Assembly: GCA_963971425.1 (NCBI GenBank)
Contig: OZ020515.1
Coordinates: 4,332,678 to 4,396,677, forward strand
Reading direction: 5' to 3'
DNA from: Bryoerythrophyllum caledonicum
Lineage: Eukaryota > Streptophyta > Bryopsida > Pottiales > Pottiaceae
DNA: 64,000 bases
Position 1 is the first letter of the stretch; the number at the start of each line of letters is the position of its first letter. Below, in pieces: positions 36,376 through 47,307 of the stretch. A program made the position numbers and the translations under genes. Below the pieces are notes generated by a model. The model worked only from the letters and a program-made list of their open reading frames with translations, was not told the DNA's origin and ran no database searches.

Positions 36376-38747
36376 ATGTTGGACCTGGAGGCATTCTGCA
36401 TTTCCCACGACACCGATGAGCAGGATCTCGACGACGCCTATGAGGTCGCGTTGACGTTGGATCGGGCCGATTTCGATGTTTCTGCGTATCACGTCAACGC
36501 GGAGATCTTCCCCGAGCTTGGAGAGGCCGTTGGAAAGGGGAAGGAAAAAGCCATTGTTGACCTCGGCAAAGAGGAGGAAGATGCGGAACCGAGCGTTGGG
36601 ATTACGTGCCCGATCTCGAGCACCGCTACTCCGGAAAATGAGTCCCAGGACGACTTTGTTGACGCTACTCCGCCTGAATATCAGAGTGCCTCTCAATCTG
36701 AAGCAGGAGACGCAATCGCTTCCTCGCGACAACGACTCGACTTCCCGGAGTTGGATTCGTTGGAAATTTCCGACAGGCCTCATTCAGCTCCTACCTTGGG
36801 CGCCTCATCCGCTCGTCCGGCGGCCAAGAAGAGGAAGGTCGCCAGCGGGAGCGGACGCTCTCCGTTGGCTGTTGCGAGCAGCGCTCAGGATGACAGCAGG
36901 TTGATCTCCCTTGAGAAGAAGCTCAAAGAGGAGGCCACCCGAATGAGGTTGATGGAGCAGCGGCTGGCGGAGCGCGACGAGGAGCTCAGGGATCTGCAGC
37001 GGAGGCGTGACGATGAAATGAAGAGGGACCAAGATCAGAGGCATGCCGAGATGATGCTCATGATGCAGAGATTCATGTCGGCTAATTTGCCTGCTGCCGT
37101 CACAACACCACCCGTAGTTAATGCTGCGATCCCCTTGCCTCCCGCCTCACCGGACGGCGGGTCTGGGAGTTCGTCTCGCGATTTGCAGCTACCATCTCCG
37201 CCGGGTACCTCCCCCGTCTCCAGTGGGGCTCAATTGCTTCATGTTCTCCCATCCCCTTCGATCCGTCCCTCTTCCCCCCCGAAGTCGCCCGCTCGGGACG
37301 AATCTATCCATGATGTCCGCAGCTCATCGTCAGGTTAGTGTAACGTAGTTGCGAGTGTACATAGGCAGAACATTTTGTAAATGTCCAATTTTGTACTCCA
37401 GTATTTTTTTGTTAATATTACAATGCCGGGCGAGCACTTTAGCTCGACTCGAGCTAAACTGCTTGAATTCTAACCGCTGTAACTGCGTTGTGTCCTCTGT
37501 GCGCATCCTCTGATAGGGTGCAGTTGTTGAAATTTTTCAGATCTAAGTTTCGGTGATGACGCGATTGCTCACCCAGTCATAGATGAGGTCGTCCAAACTG
37601 CAGTCCCAGTCATAGAAGAGGTCGTCCAAGTTTCAGCCATGCTCGTAGACGAGATCAATCATGATTCTGCTGTCCCGGAGCCTCCTCTTCTTGTCCCAGA
37701 ACCGTGCCCTCACATGGATGTCGGCCACTGCGGATCCCTTGACATCATGTAGGGTTCGTTGGGATCGATGGGTGCCCGAGACGAAATACTGCAGGACGAT
37801 GAAGTTCTCGAGGTATTCTTCTAACTCTTTTCGAACTCCACTCTTTTCCCATCACTCCTTCCCCCATTTACCTCTTTCGTTCTACGTATTGTTGATTTGT
37901 CGTTGTTAATGAATCTGTAGTAATATTGGTCGTTCTCCTGGCGTTTCTGAACCAGGTCGGCGAGGCATCAATAAGTGGTGCCAATAATTTAGAAGAAATA
38001 CCTAGAGTCCGTTCTGATTCCGAGGGCAGGTGGTTAAATATTGTGCTGGACCTCAATGGGGTTCTATGCACGTGTGAGCCGTCGTGGCAGGCCAGAGGGT
38101 CCAGGAACTCAATCCCGTCCATTCACTCGGCTTCGCTGCCGGCCGAACTAGGCCCTAAACTAGTTCGAGTGCGCCCTGGTTGTGCTGAGTTCCTCACGAA
38201 GTTGTCTAAGATTGCCACCATCACGATCTGGAGTTCGATGATGGAATCTACAACACGTCAGATATGTCAATATCTTTTTTAGCATAATTCTTCGTACCCT
38301 CTCAGGATCTTTGGTCAGGAGAGTTGCGATAGGGTTCCCGAGCGTAGAGTCGGTAGCAGAACAATCTACATGAAGGAGTCTGGCACTCAGAAGGACATCT
38401 TCTTGAAGACCTTATCGAGCCATCTCTTCAATAGGTTGGGTCGTGAGTATACTCCGGCAAATATGCTTGTCATTGACGACAGCCCGATTAAGCACATGCT
38501 CAATTTTCCGGAGAACGTCCTTCTTCCATCATGGTCGCACAAACATGTTGGCGCGAGAGACGATTCTGTATTGTTGGAGGAATTGTTGCCATATCTCTTT
38601 GACCTTCAGGAGTTTCCGGGTGGCCTAGCACAATACTGGGCCGAACATCCCTCTAGCCGGGAGATATTTTATAATGATCAGAAGACGTGTGGTCGGTCCG
38701 TGAGTATCTGGAACGCAATCCAAGCCTATCAGAATCTCCGCTCTTAA
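36376..38747 (+). pseudogene. Acidic/coiled-coil protein with C-terminal FCP1/NIF HAD domain (element A, three exons)
   Basis: Exons 36,376-37,333, 37,541-37,812 and 37,956-38,747 join in frame (phases 1 and 0), about 673 codons. The N-terminal part is acidic; a basic KKRKVASGSG stretch (nuclear-signal-like) precedes a coiled coil of about 70 residues (EKKLKEEATRMRLMEQRL onward) and a Pro/Ser-rich linker. The last exon holds the HAD domain: IVLDLNGVLCT (motif I, D then N), ITIWSSMME, MLVIDDSPIKHML and LLPSWSHKH. FCP1/SCP relatives dephosphorylate Ser on proteins such as the RNA polymerase II tail; Asn at the acid/base Asp should weaken or abolish this. Stops at about 37,749 and 38,280 both read TAG where Q fits. 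An AG acceptor sits just before ATG 36,376, so it might instead be spliced to the gene before it, though the phases do not fit. Confidence 0.75.
37434..37463. repeat. Family A palindrome in the first intron of the FCP1-like gene
   Basis: GCACTTTAGCTCGACTCGAG followed by CTAAACTGC; the core is perfect and the outermost arm bases are mismatched. The intron is 37,334-37,540. Confidence 0.8.
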
Positions 38748-39040
38748 TTCCATTGGAAACGCTTAGATGCCTATTATACTTTAGGTCGGATAGAGCTAAA
38801 CTGTATCGATTGACTGCAGCTCGATTTTGTAAATTTTGTAGGACCAGTTTTTGTGTATATTTTTTTTTATAAATGAAATTGAGATGTTTCACCACTTTGT
38901 TTGTTGTGGGGATTGGATACCTACTGCTGATGGAATGTCGTGTTATTTTGAATGATTTGAATTTTCATCTATTGTTCTAAGGTATGTGAGTGTCGCTGTG
39001 GTTAAAATTTCTACAAGGCTGTGAGTGTCGGGCGTCCATG

Positions 39041-39866
39041 GATTCCTTGCTGGGCCCAGAGGAGTTCGTCCTTTCTCTTCGGAGTAAAGGGCTTTTGTTG
39101 CACTCTGCTGCAACCGCGCAATCAACCATGGATTATTCGACCATGGCAGTGGACGACGGAATTGTTGAGAGCCCTATTGCGCGGGAGCCAATTCATGAAA
39201 GGAACAACTCACCTTCGCCGCAGTGGCCTCGTTCAGTTCTTGGGTCCCCGCCTTTAAATCCGGATAAATGTACTCTAGCAAAGCGTATTCTCTATGACGG
39301 TTTAAGGGATGGTACTTCCCAACGCTTGCTTGCGGTGTGTGTTGTGATGACCTCCAATTTATTGCAGTATTGAGATGTTTTGGCCTAGACAATTTTGGTT
39401 TGTTGTTGAGCTACATTGCACTAATGTAGTTTTGGTTCATTTGAGGTTGTTTTTTTTGTTGGAGGTTAAATGTGCTCTGTGGATCTTTCCTTCTGCATTT
39501 TAGCTCCATTCGACCTAATTTGCGCTAGGATGTATCTTAATGATTCAATTTTCATGTGTGCTGTGTAGGATTGTTCGACCTAAAGTGTATTTCTTTGGAT
39601 TGTGTGTGGCGCCTACTGTGCAGGAACCATCCGTTAAATGTCTCCGTCCCCGTACTATCTCAGGAAATGCTGCTAGAGGCAAATGCTCTCCTTCCTCCAC
39701 CCGCCGGCACTCGCTGCCCAAATCAAACAGTGACGAGGTGCGTAGGCGGAGTTTGCAGCGTCTTCTTGAGAGTCCATTAATGCAAGAGAATGGCGCAACA
39801 TGGACAAGGCAACGTCAGAGGGCTTTTTTGAAGACGCGTATAGAGGCTTATGGTGGAACTCCGTAG
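39041..39866 (+). CDS. Small basic protein, two exons (element A), function unknown
   Basis: Exon 1 is 39,041-39,334 (MDSLLGPEEFVLSLRSKG onward) and exon 2 is 39,624-39,866, joined in phase 0 across GTGTGT...TGTGCAG; 178 codons with no stop. Exon 2 is strongly basic (RRHSLPKSNSDEVRRRSLQR, then TWTRQRQRAFLKTR), as in DNA- or RNA-binding tails. An imperfect family A palindrome sits in the intron at about 39,493, as in the neighbouring genes, which supports the model. I do not recognise the family. It is the last gene before the right end of A. Confidence 0.45.
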
Positions 39867-40157
39867 ACCATTTGATTAGTGATAGGACGATTATGTTTTG
39901 CCTCAGGGTGAATGAGTGTTGTTTGTAACTTTTTTCATGAAGTTTTGAATAAAGCTTGGAATAATGGTATATGCTTCTTTTACGGTTACCATTTTTTGGG
40001 GCATTCGGCTAATTTGGTCCATCCATGTAATGATATATAGTATTCTTGGTGCATTGTTGATATGCTTTGCACCTACAATTGTCTATATATATTGATACTT
40101 CAAAGATCATATATATTCAAAATCATGGAAATCTCCCAATATAACGAATATGGTGTT

Positions 40158-40681
40158 AATAGGATGAATGTCGTATACATGGAATGGTATGCATGTTGAA
40201 GGGGTCGTGAGGAAGGAGCACAACATAAGGTGAGTATACAAACCTTCCTCACTACACCAAACCCTACACTAGACACTTAAATTCGGTTAGGGATCGAACA
40301 GGGAAGGTGAATTTGCAGCCAGGTACGTTCTCCCCTTCTTAATGAATGAATTATGATGAACCAATGAAGGATTTTTTTGTACATGTTGGTGTCGTTTCTC
40401 TTAAGTTGGTAATGCCACCCGTTGGAGAGAAATTGGGGATACCTTGATACCAAGGAGAAACCTCCAGGTAGGTGGTAAGCCCAACTAAGAGTCTGTATCG
40501 TATGGAGCATAGTGGGTATACCTCGTCCGAAGGTTAGCCCTACATGTAATCTTCTGTTTTGTTTACTTCCCAGCATGGGGGAGTTTGGGAGAAACTCGGG
40601 ATCATTTAAAGTCAATTATTTGTATTTACGAAATGTCTTCACATAGGTCTAGAAAACTAAGAACGGCAACTTAATCGTTAG
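40158..40681 (+). other. LTR element leader, second part
   Basis: Sequence between the right end of element A and the gag start. No gene; it contains the expected untranslated leader only. Confidence 0.6.
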
Positions 40682-43552
40682 ATGAGCCCTGTGACTCGAT
40701 CTGGAAGATGTTATAGACCGCTTCCCCTTCCCCTAATCTCTACTACTCCAACTTCATTTCCCAATCCTGAGACATTAGGAGGAAGACCTAGTACAAGAAC
40801 CCATTTGGGAAGCCCCAAGAACCTTACAACCGTTGAGGAATCGAGCCTTGGGTCTTTCTCCTCTTCTCACTCTTCTCCTCCTCCTAGTCTTGGTGACATG
40901 GAAGATCCAATTGTCAACCCACCTCTAAACCCCTTGGTTCAACCAAGGGGTTTGCCTATCGTAGTTCCTGAAGGGCTTCAAGCTGCCCCTATGCCCCCAA
41001 ATCTTCCTAGTTTCAAGGGAACTAGGGATGAGGATCTCTCGATGCAAGTGGAGCGGTTTATAGAGTTATTGACAACGTGTTTGATAACCGACAACCGTTA
41101 CTACTTGGTGTGGTTTCCAACCACACTCAAGGAATCGTCTTATGAATGGTACCGCAATCATGCGGCATCCACCTTTCGTGATTGGGATGGCCTCATGAGG
41201 TCATTCTTGGAACAATATAGACCCGAAGTAGGCCAGAGTGCAGCCTTGACGGCCCTGGCAAGCTTTAGGCAAGGGAAAGATGAAGATATTTCATCCTACA
41301 TTCGTAGATTTGAGCAAGTTGTCACCCGGTTCGTGGGTGATTTGCTCACAGATGATACCTTGAGACACTTTTTCCTTCAAGGATTTTATCTAGAGAAAAC
41401 GATACGGGAAATTCTCCAGACAAGGCGCACCACCTTAGAGGAAGCTAAGGAGGTAGCTAGGACCGTGGCAGCGGTGGCAATAGAACACGAGAAACTATGG
41501 AGGAAAGAGAATGAGAGCATTCCTAACTTTATTCCCATCCATGCCCGGGAGAAGTTTGACTTAGTTGAATCTCAACCTGGCCCAACAGTGTATTCTCCAC
41601 CGGTGGTGAATACCATTCCTCTTAATGTCAGGCCACCCATTCCTCTACCCGCTCTTACATATGGACCCACTTGGCGTCACGAGATGAAGAAGGAGATCCA
41701 CGACGCTCAGCAAGGGTTCCAAGACCAACTCCAACAACAATTGAGGGCAATGACAGATCAGGTGGCTCTCCTACTCAGGAACCAAAACCCTAATGCCCCA
41801 CCTCCTCAGATAGAGTCAGGTAGACATTCTTCTGGTATGTGGTGCACTTCATGCGGCGAGAATGGTCACACCATGCAGTTTTGTACCACCTTCCCACACC
41901 ATTCAAACGTCTACCAACCCCCACACCGGAATCAACAATTTAATCGTAGTCAAGGTCCAAGGCCCCAACCTCGTTGGGAGATCTGTCAGTCTTGTGGGAG
42001 AAGACATCCACCTGGGAGTTGTTGGTTGGAGAATGGGGTAGTGTGTGGGAACTGCGGTGGTAATCATCCCACAATTAGGTGTAGGGAGAAGGACAAAGGC
42101 ATTCCTATGAGGCCAATGAGAGGGAATTTTGCCCAACAAGCCATGGATAACCAAAGAGGGGCTCGAAACCCTTTGAATGACAATAGTCTCCATCCTCCCA
42201 ACATGTACTATGATTATAATAATCATCGTCAAAACCACCAACCTCCTCAAGGCTTGCAAACCCAACAAGGTTTTGTGCCCTTTGGCCAAAATCAAGCGCC
42301 TAACCAAGATGCTCGATTTGCATCTCCTGCTTCTTCTTCTCCCTCTACCACAGTCACGTTGACAGAATTGGGGACTCAAGGAGCTCCCCAAAGTTCTACT
42401 TCTTCCCAATCTCATTTTGTTTCGCATGAACCTGTCATTCCACATCAAGTGGCTTACCTTTCACTTCCCGTAAATGCGGTATTGACACGAGACCAAAAGG
42501 CCAACCAACCCTTCGTAGCTCAAGAATCAGAGGGTAGCTTCGAGGATTCACCACACTTATCAGAACTCAATGATGTAGTTCATGAAGCCTTGAAGTCCAC
42601 AAGGAAAGCCAACCAGAAGGTGCCTCCAGTTAATCCGTTGATGTTAGATTCCACCCCTTCTGAAGGAGGTGAAAAACCCCATGAGCCCCACACACCCAAG
42701 CCAACTTGGGAGGGTCCAACAATTTCCATTCCAGAAATGGGAATTAAAAACCCTTCATCCACCTCCACGTTTAGACCATATGATCTTTGGGAGGACTTGA
42801 ATAGGTTGAACGCCAACATTACCATTGCCCAGCTCATCCACTTGGCTCCCTTGGTACGAAAAGAGTTGCAGAAAAAGATCCCTCTAGCCAAAAGGGTGAA
42901 GGTTCAGGCTAATCTAGCTGCTAGAGTGAGCTCTTCTAGGAAGCCTTCTAAAAAGGCATTTGAGGTTCGTGCGGTAGAAATTGAAGCCACTGTAGTGGAT
43001 AAGGTGTTGCCTAAAGTGTTGGTGGATGGTGGTAGTGGTGTAAACATCATGCCTCTTCACACCATGGAACAATTAGGGCTAGATATCACAGAGCCCTCAC
43101 CTAATGTGATCAACATGGCCAACCAGATTCCAGAAGCCCCAATAGGCCAAATTTCTGGATGCAAGATGAACACACGAGGGGAGGACTACACGGTCACCTT
43201 CCAAGTGCTTCGAATGCACTCGAACAAAAATTCCTTTCCCTTGCTTCTAGGAAGACCGTGGTTAAGGGCAGCCAATGCTAAGGTGGATTGGAGTGGTGAA
43301 AAACCTCACATCACCTATGGTGTGGGGTCGAATCTAACCAAGGTTTATATTCAACCTAGCTTCCCTAAGACCGTAGGATCTTCTAGCTCGTCCTCAGAGG
43401 AAGAAGACCACGTGCCACGCGGAGCTAGAAAGACAATCAAGGGGGTCAAGCTCGCGCTTCCAGAAGTAACAAAGATCACCACTCCTTCCCCATTGAGTTA
43501 CTTGGGGCCTAGCCTATACGAATGGGAGGACGATGGAGAATTCTCTACTTGA
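40682..43552 (+). CDS. Retrotransposon gag-protease
   Basis: This fossil element's gag and protease region is about 956 codons long. The capsid-like core (ESSYEWYRNHAASTFRDW, FRQGKDEDISSYIRRFEQV) matches the plant retrotransposon gag domain. Three zinc-knuckle-type clusters follow: CTSCGENGHTMQFC, CQSCGRRHPPGSC and CGNCGGNHPTIRC. The protease has LVDGGSGVNIMP in the DSG-like position. Order and composition fit OTA-type Ty3/Gypsy elements. Confidence 0.9.
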   Translation: MSPVTRSGRCYRPLPLPLISTTPTSFPNPETLGGRPSTRTHLGSPKNLTTVEESSLGSFSSSHSSPPPSLGDMEDPIVNPPLNPLVQPRGLPIVVPEGLQAAPMPPNLPSFKGTRDEDLSMQVERFIELLTTCLITDNRYYLVWFPTTLKESSYEWYRNHAASTFRDWDGLMRSFLEQYRPEVGQSAALTALASFRQGKDEDISSYIRRFEQVVTRFVGDLLTDDTLRHFFLQGFYLEKTIREILQTRRTTLEEAKEVARTVAAVAIEHEKLWRKENESIPNFIPIHAREKFDLVESQPGPTVYSPPVVNTIPLNVRPPIPLPALTYGPTWRHEMKKEIHDAQQGFQDQLQQQLRAMTDQVALLLRNQNPNAPPPQIESGRHSSGMWCTSCGENGHTMQFCTTFPHHSNVYQPPHRNQQFNRSQGPRPQPRWEICQSCGRRHPPGSCWLENGVVCGNCGGNHPTIRCREKDKGIPMRPMRGNFAQQAMDNQRGARNPLNDNSLHPPNMYYDYNNHRQNHQPPQGLQTQQGFVPFGQNQAPNQDARFASPASSSPSTTVTLTELGTQGAPQSSTSSQSHFVSHEPVIPHQVAYLSLPVNAVLTRDQKANQPFVAQESEGSFEDSPHLSELNDVVHEALKSTRKANQKVPPVNPLMLDSTPSEGGEKPHEPHTPKPTWEGPTISIPEMGIKNPSSTSTFRPYDLWEDLNRLNANITIAQLIHLAPLVRKELQKKIPLAKRVKVQANLAARVSSSRKPSKKAFEVRAVEIEATVVDKVLPKVLVDGGSGVNIMPLHTMEQLGLDITEPSPNVINMANQIPEAPIGQISGCKMNTRGEDYTVTFQVLRMHSNKNSFPLLLGRPWLRAANAKVDWSGEKPHITYGVGSNLTKVYIQPSFPKTVGSSSSSSEEEDHVPRGARKTIKGVKLALPEVTKITTPSPLSYLGPSLYEWEDDGEFST

Positions 43553-46500
43553 TTGGCTGAGCACCCGCACACTGAGTCTGAGCAATCCATGGATACGTTT
43601 TTCATGGAAGAACTTAGTGGTGATCCTCTCCAGGACATTAGCTTAGTCATTCTCGTAGATGACCTACGTTACGAGGATGTTTGTGGTATTACCTTAGATG
43701 GCACACAATTATCCAATGTAGACCCTATCTTGGATGAAGAAGTCCTCGTTTCTCCATTGCATTTCAAATCCACTTCGTCGGGAATACAAGTGGGAAGTGA
43801 TCTACCCATCTATCCGCCAATTCCCCATGACTGGTACAAGGGGCCAACGGAACAACCACATGCGAGTCCAAAAGATTGGCAAGAGATAGATGTATCGTTT
43901 GAGAGAGAAGAATCGCGAATGATAAAGGTTGGGAGCCAACTCACAAAGGAAGAACTAGAGCCCTATAGAGCCCTAGTCATGGAGTATCGCGATGTGTTCG
44001 CATGGTCTTATAGAGAACTCAAGGGCATCCCTCCAGAAGTGGTGCAACATCAAATTCCTTTAATTCCAGGCTCAGTGGCCATTCGCCAAAATGAGCGCCG
44101 AATGAATCCACAACTCCAACTTATAGTTAAGGCGGAGTTGGAGAAACTCCTTCAAGCTGGATTTATCCGCCCAGTAGAGATTACCGACTCGGTTTCCCCT
44201 ATGGTGATAGTCAAGAAGAAGAATGGGAAGTTGAGAGTTTGCATAGACTATCGCAAACTTAACCAAGCCACATGAAAGGACCACTTTCCTCTTCCTTTCA
44301 TTAACACCATCTTGGAAGAAGTGGCTGGTCATGAACTTTACACCTTCATGGATGGTTATTCGGGTTATAACCAAATATCCATACACCCCGATGACTACCA
44401 CAAAACGGCCTTTACCACTCCTTGGGGCACCTTTATCTATGTAATCATGCCATTTGGATTGTGCAATGCACCATCCGTCTTCCAGCGGGCTATGACCCAT
44501 GCCTTTTCTGATCTCTTACACACATCTATGACAGTGTTTATAGATGATTTTAGTACCCAATCATCAATTGAGGAACATTTGGCATGTGTTCGAGGAAGCT
44601 TCGAGCGGTATAGAAGGACGGGCATCGCCCTCAATCCAGACAAGATCTTTTTGGCCGTTGAGAGGGGTGTCTTGTTGGGCTATGTGGTTTGCAAAGATGG
44701 TAGGGAACCAGATCCGGAGAAGGTCAAGGTGATAGCTGAATTGCCTCCACCCACAGATGTTAAAGGAGTCCAAAGGACTCTTGGTCACATGGGATAGTAT
44801 CAGGAATTAATTCCCAATTATGCGACAATTTTGTTACCCATTAATCGGTTGCAACAAAAGGCGGTAAAGTTTGAATGGACTCCAGAGTGCCAAGGGGCAT
44901 TTGATATCCTTAAAACCAAGCTTAGCACCTTTCCAGTGTTAAAACCTCCAAACTGGAACTTGCCCTTCCATGTTTATTGCGATGCCTCCTCCATAGCGGT
45001 AGAGAGTGCATTATGCCAACCAACTGATGAGAAGGAGAAGGACTACCCCGTGGCCTTTGCTAGTCGCCAGTTAAACCCGGCAGAAAAAAAATTACACCAC
45101 CACGGAACGAGAATGTCTAGCCATGGTGTTCTCTTTGAAGAAATTTCGCCACTATCTATTACTAAATCGGGTGGTCTTCTTCGTAGACCACATGGCCATC
45201 AAATACTTGGTGAACAAAGCCGACCTTAGCGGTAGGATTGCTCGATGGGTACTACTGTTGGAGGAGTTTGATTATACCGTGCAATACAAACCGGGTAGGA
45301 AGCATTTGCAAGCAGATCACCTATCTAGACTATCGGGAGATCCAATGACTACGCCCATCGATGATAGTTTGGTAGATGAGAACCTCTTCTTGGTCTCTTC
45401 TTCTCCTATTTGGTACCAAAACATTGCGGAGTTCCTCAAAACCCAACAAATGCCAGACAACTTGGGCAAAAATGATTCTTCGGAAGGTGCGCATTAATAG
45501 CCGCCATTTTGCTCTTGTAGGTGGTCCTCTCTACCGCCGAGGTATTGATGGCATTTTGCGAAGGTGTGTAGAGGCCACTGAGATCCCAGCGATTTTGGCT
45601 TCTTGTCATGAAAGTGCATGCGGGGGGCATTTTTCTGGTACCTTAACAGGCCAGAAGGCCTTACGCGTTGGTTACTATTGGCCCTCCATGTTTCGAGATG
45701 CCCACGGTTACACTCAACGTTGCGATGCTTGTCAACGTTATGCTAGAAATGATCTACGCATAGAGATGCCACTTCATGTCTCTCTTCTTCTTGTCCCATT
45801 CGAGAAGTGGGGAGTAGATTACATCGGAGAAATTCATCCCCATTCGAGTAGAGGGATGAAGCACATAGTAGTGGCGACAGAGTATCTCACCAAATGGGCA
45901 GAAGCCAAAGCGATAAAAGCAAATGATGCTAAGAGTGCTGCTACGTTTTTGTTTGAGCAAGTGATAACACGATTTGGATGCTCTAAAATCCTCGTTAGTA
46001 ATCGGGGCAAACATTTCCTCAATGAGGTGATCGAAGACTTGACCGATCGGTTTCAAACTGACCACCGTAAAACTACACCCTATCACCCTCAGACAAACGG
46101 CCACACTGAGAGGGTCAATCAAACCTTGGCCACAATCTTGAGGAAAACGGTCGTAGACTCGAAGAGAGATTGGGATATTAAGCTCCCCGCTGCGTTGTGG
46201 GCTTACCGAACAACGTTCAAAGTGACCACCCAGGCCACTCCGTTCTCACTAGTCTATGGTGTAGAGGCTGTACTTCACATAGAGTTTGAAGTACCATCAC
46301 TTCGAATAGCGATAGACACTCGATTGACCACCAAGCAGTCCTTGATCTATCGATTGGAACGGTTGGAGAAATTGGACGAAGATCATAAACTGAGCGCACA
46401 ACACATTGAGGTTGTCCAGAGGCGCCGAAAAATTGCGTTTGATAAACGCCACAAGAAGCGAACATTGTTGCCAGGAATGTTGATTTTGCTTCAAGATGCG

Positions 46501-46640
46501 AGAAGGCTAGAATTCCCTCGGAAATTTGATGCGTTGTGGTTGGGTCCCTATCTCGTTACCTAGGTATTTCCCAACAACTCGGTCCAACTCGAAACCCTGA
46601 ATGGTGAATCATTTCCAACACGCACGGCTGGGAGTCGTTG
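43553..46640 (+). pseudogene. Retrotransposon pol (reverse transcriptase, RNase H, integrase), broken
   Basis: Recognisable in order are the reverse transcriptase (LRVCIDYRKLNQ, then FIDDF at the catalytic box), RNase H (YCDASSIAVESALCQ), the integrase zinc-binding region (GYYWPSM, CDACQRYA) and the integrase core (WGVDYIGEIHP, YHPQTNGHTERVN). The 'DVFAWSYRELKGIPPEVV' start is typical of Tat/Athila-type plant elements. The region is broken in about half a dozen places and cannot be functional. No chromodomain or envelope gene was seen after integrase. Confidence 0.9.
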
Positions 46641-47307
46641 CAAGGAATACCGAACGTGATAGAGTTGGATTGGGTTCATTATCACTAGCCCACCTCACTT
46701 CGTGACAATTGGCCTCACAACGGGAAGGACATGACTCTTCCGATTCAACTAGTGCCTTCTGACCACTAGATGCAGCCGGTCATGTTTTCTCCATCGGTCA
46801 ACCATACTAGTCTCATCACTACACTAGAGACAAGTGTCTTCTTTTCTCCCAATTTCCTATCAAAAATAATTTTGACTCCTTGCTTCCCTTACCTTCCACT
46901 ATAATTGGAACTTCTATCTCTCTGTAGTCCAAGTTCATTCCGATGAAGGCGGAAGGCGGTTTTGAAATCTTTTTTGGCTGTAGATTCAACCTGGGTCCGT
47001 CCAGGACAAATGGGTTTAACTCAAAAAGTTGGGACACGCATCCATTCTACTAATCTTCCAATTCTTCCTAGTCGAATGCTATCTCCATATCATCTATTTT
47101 TTATCTCATTTTTTCCCCTTCCCTATTGTGATTTCCTAGCTTTTCTTCAAAACCATCACTTGTTTTTAACTTCCTAGTTTCTTCTTCCAAATTCCTTAAA
47201 TGTTTTTTTTCATCTTTTTACTTTTTCGTTCTCCTCACCGTGTGCCGTAGTGAGCAAGAGGTCTAGGTCTACTCTCCTCTTACGAATCGGCCCAGATGGT
47301 CGCCATG
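46641..47307 (+). other. LTR element 3' untranslated region
   Basis: About 670 bp between pol and the right LTR without coding potential. I could not find an obvious polypurine run next to the LTR. Confidence 0.5.

Larger units (their letters stand above)
19483..40157. mobile_element. Giant DNA transposon, family A, 20.7 kb
   Basis: The 29 bp at 19,483-19,511 (starting AACACCATATTCG) recur exactly, inverted, at 40,129-40,157, and nothing between belongs to the LTR element on either side. No clean target duplication is visible: the flanks are GAATG on the left and AATAGGATGAATG on the right. Inside, a DUF7869-like putative transposase runs towards the left end, and three plus-strand genes run towards the right end: ParB/methyltransferase-like, coiled-coil/FCP1-like, and a small basic protein. 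The middle holds arrays of TTAGCTCGASTCGAGCTAA palindromes, a telomere-like patch, a MITE and a foldback hairpin. No capsid, polymerase or integrase of known virus-like elements is present. The superfamily is not one I recognise. Confidence 0.8.

Noticed and set aside
33058-38747. TAG read as glutamine, or repair of stops by U-to-C RNA editing
   Set aside because: Nuclear plant genes use the standard code, editing of this kind is known for organelle transcripts, and the stops occur in several unrelated elements; mutation is simpler.
19483-40157. Element A as a Polinton/Maverick or virus-derived element
   Set aside because: No capsid, DNA polymerase B, packaging ATPase or retroviral-type integrase is visible, and the inverted ends are only 29 bp.
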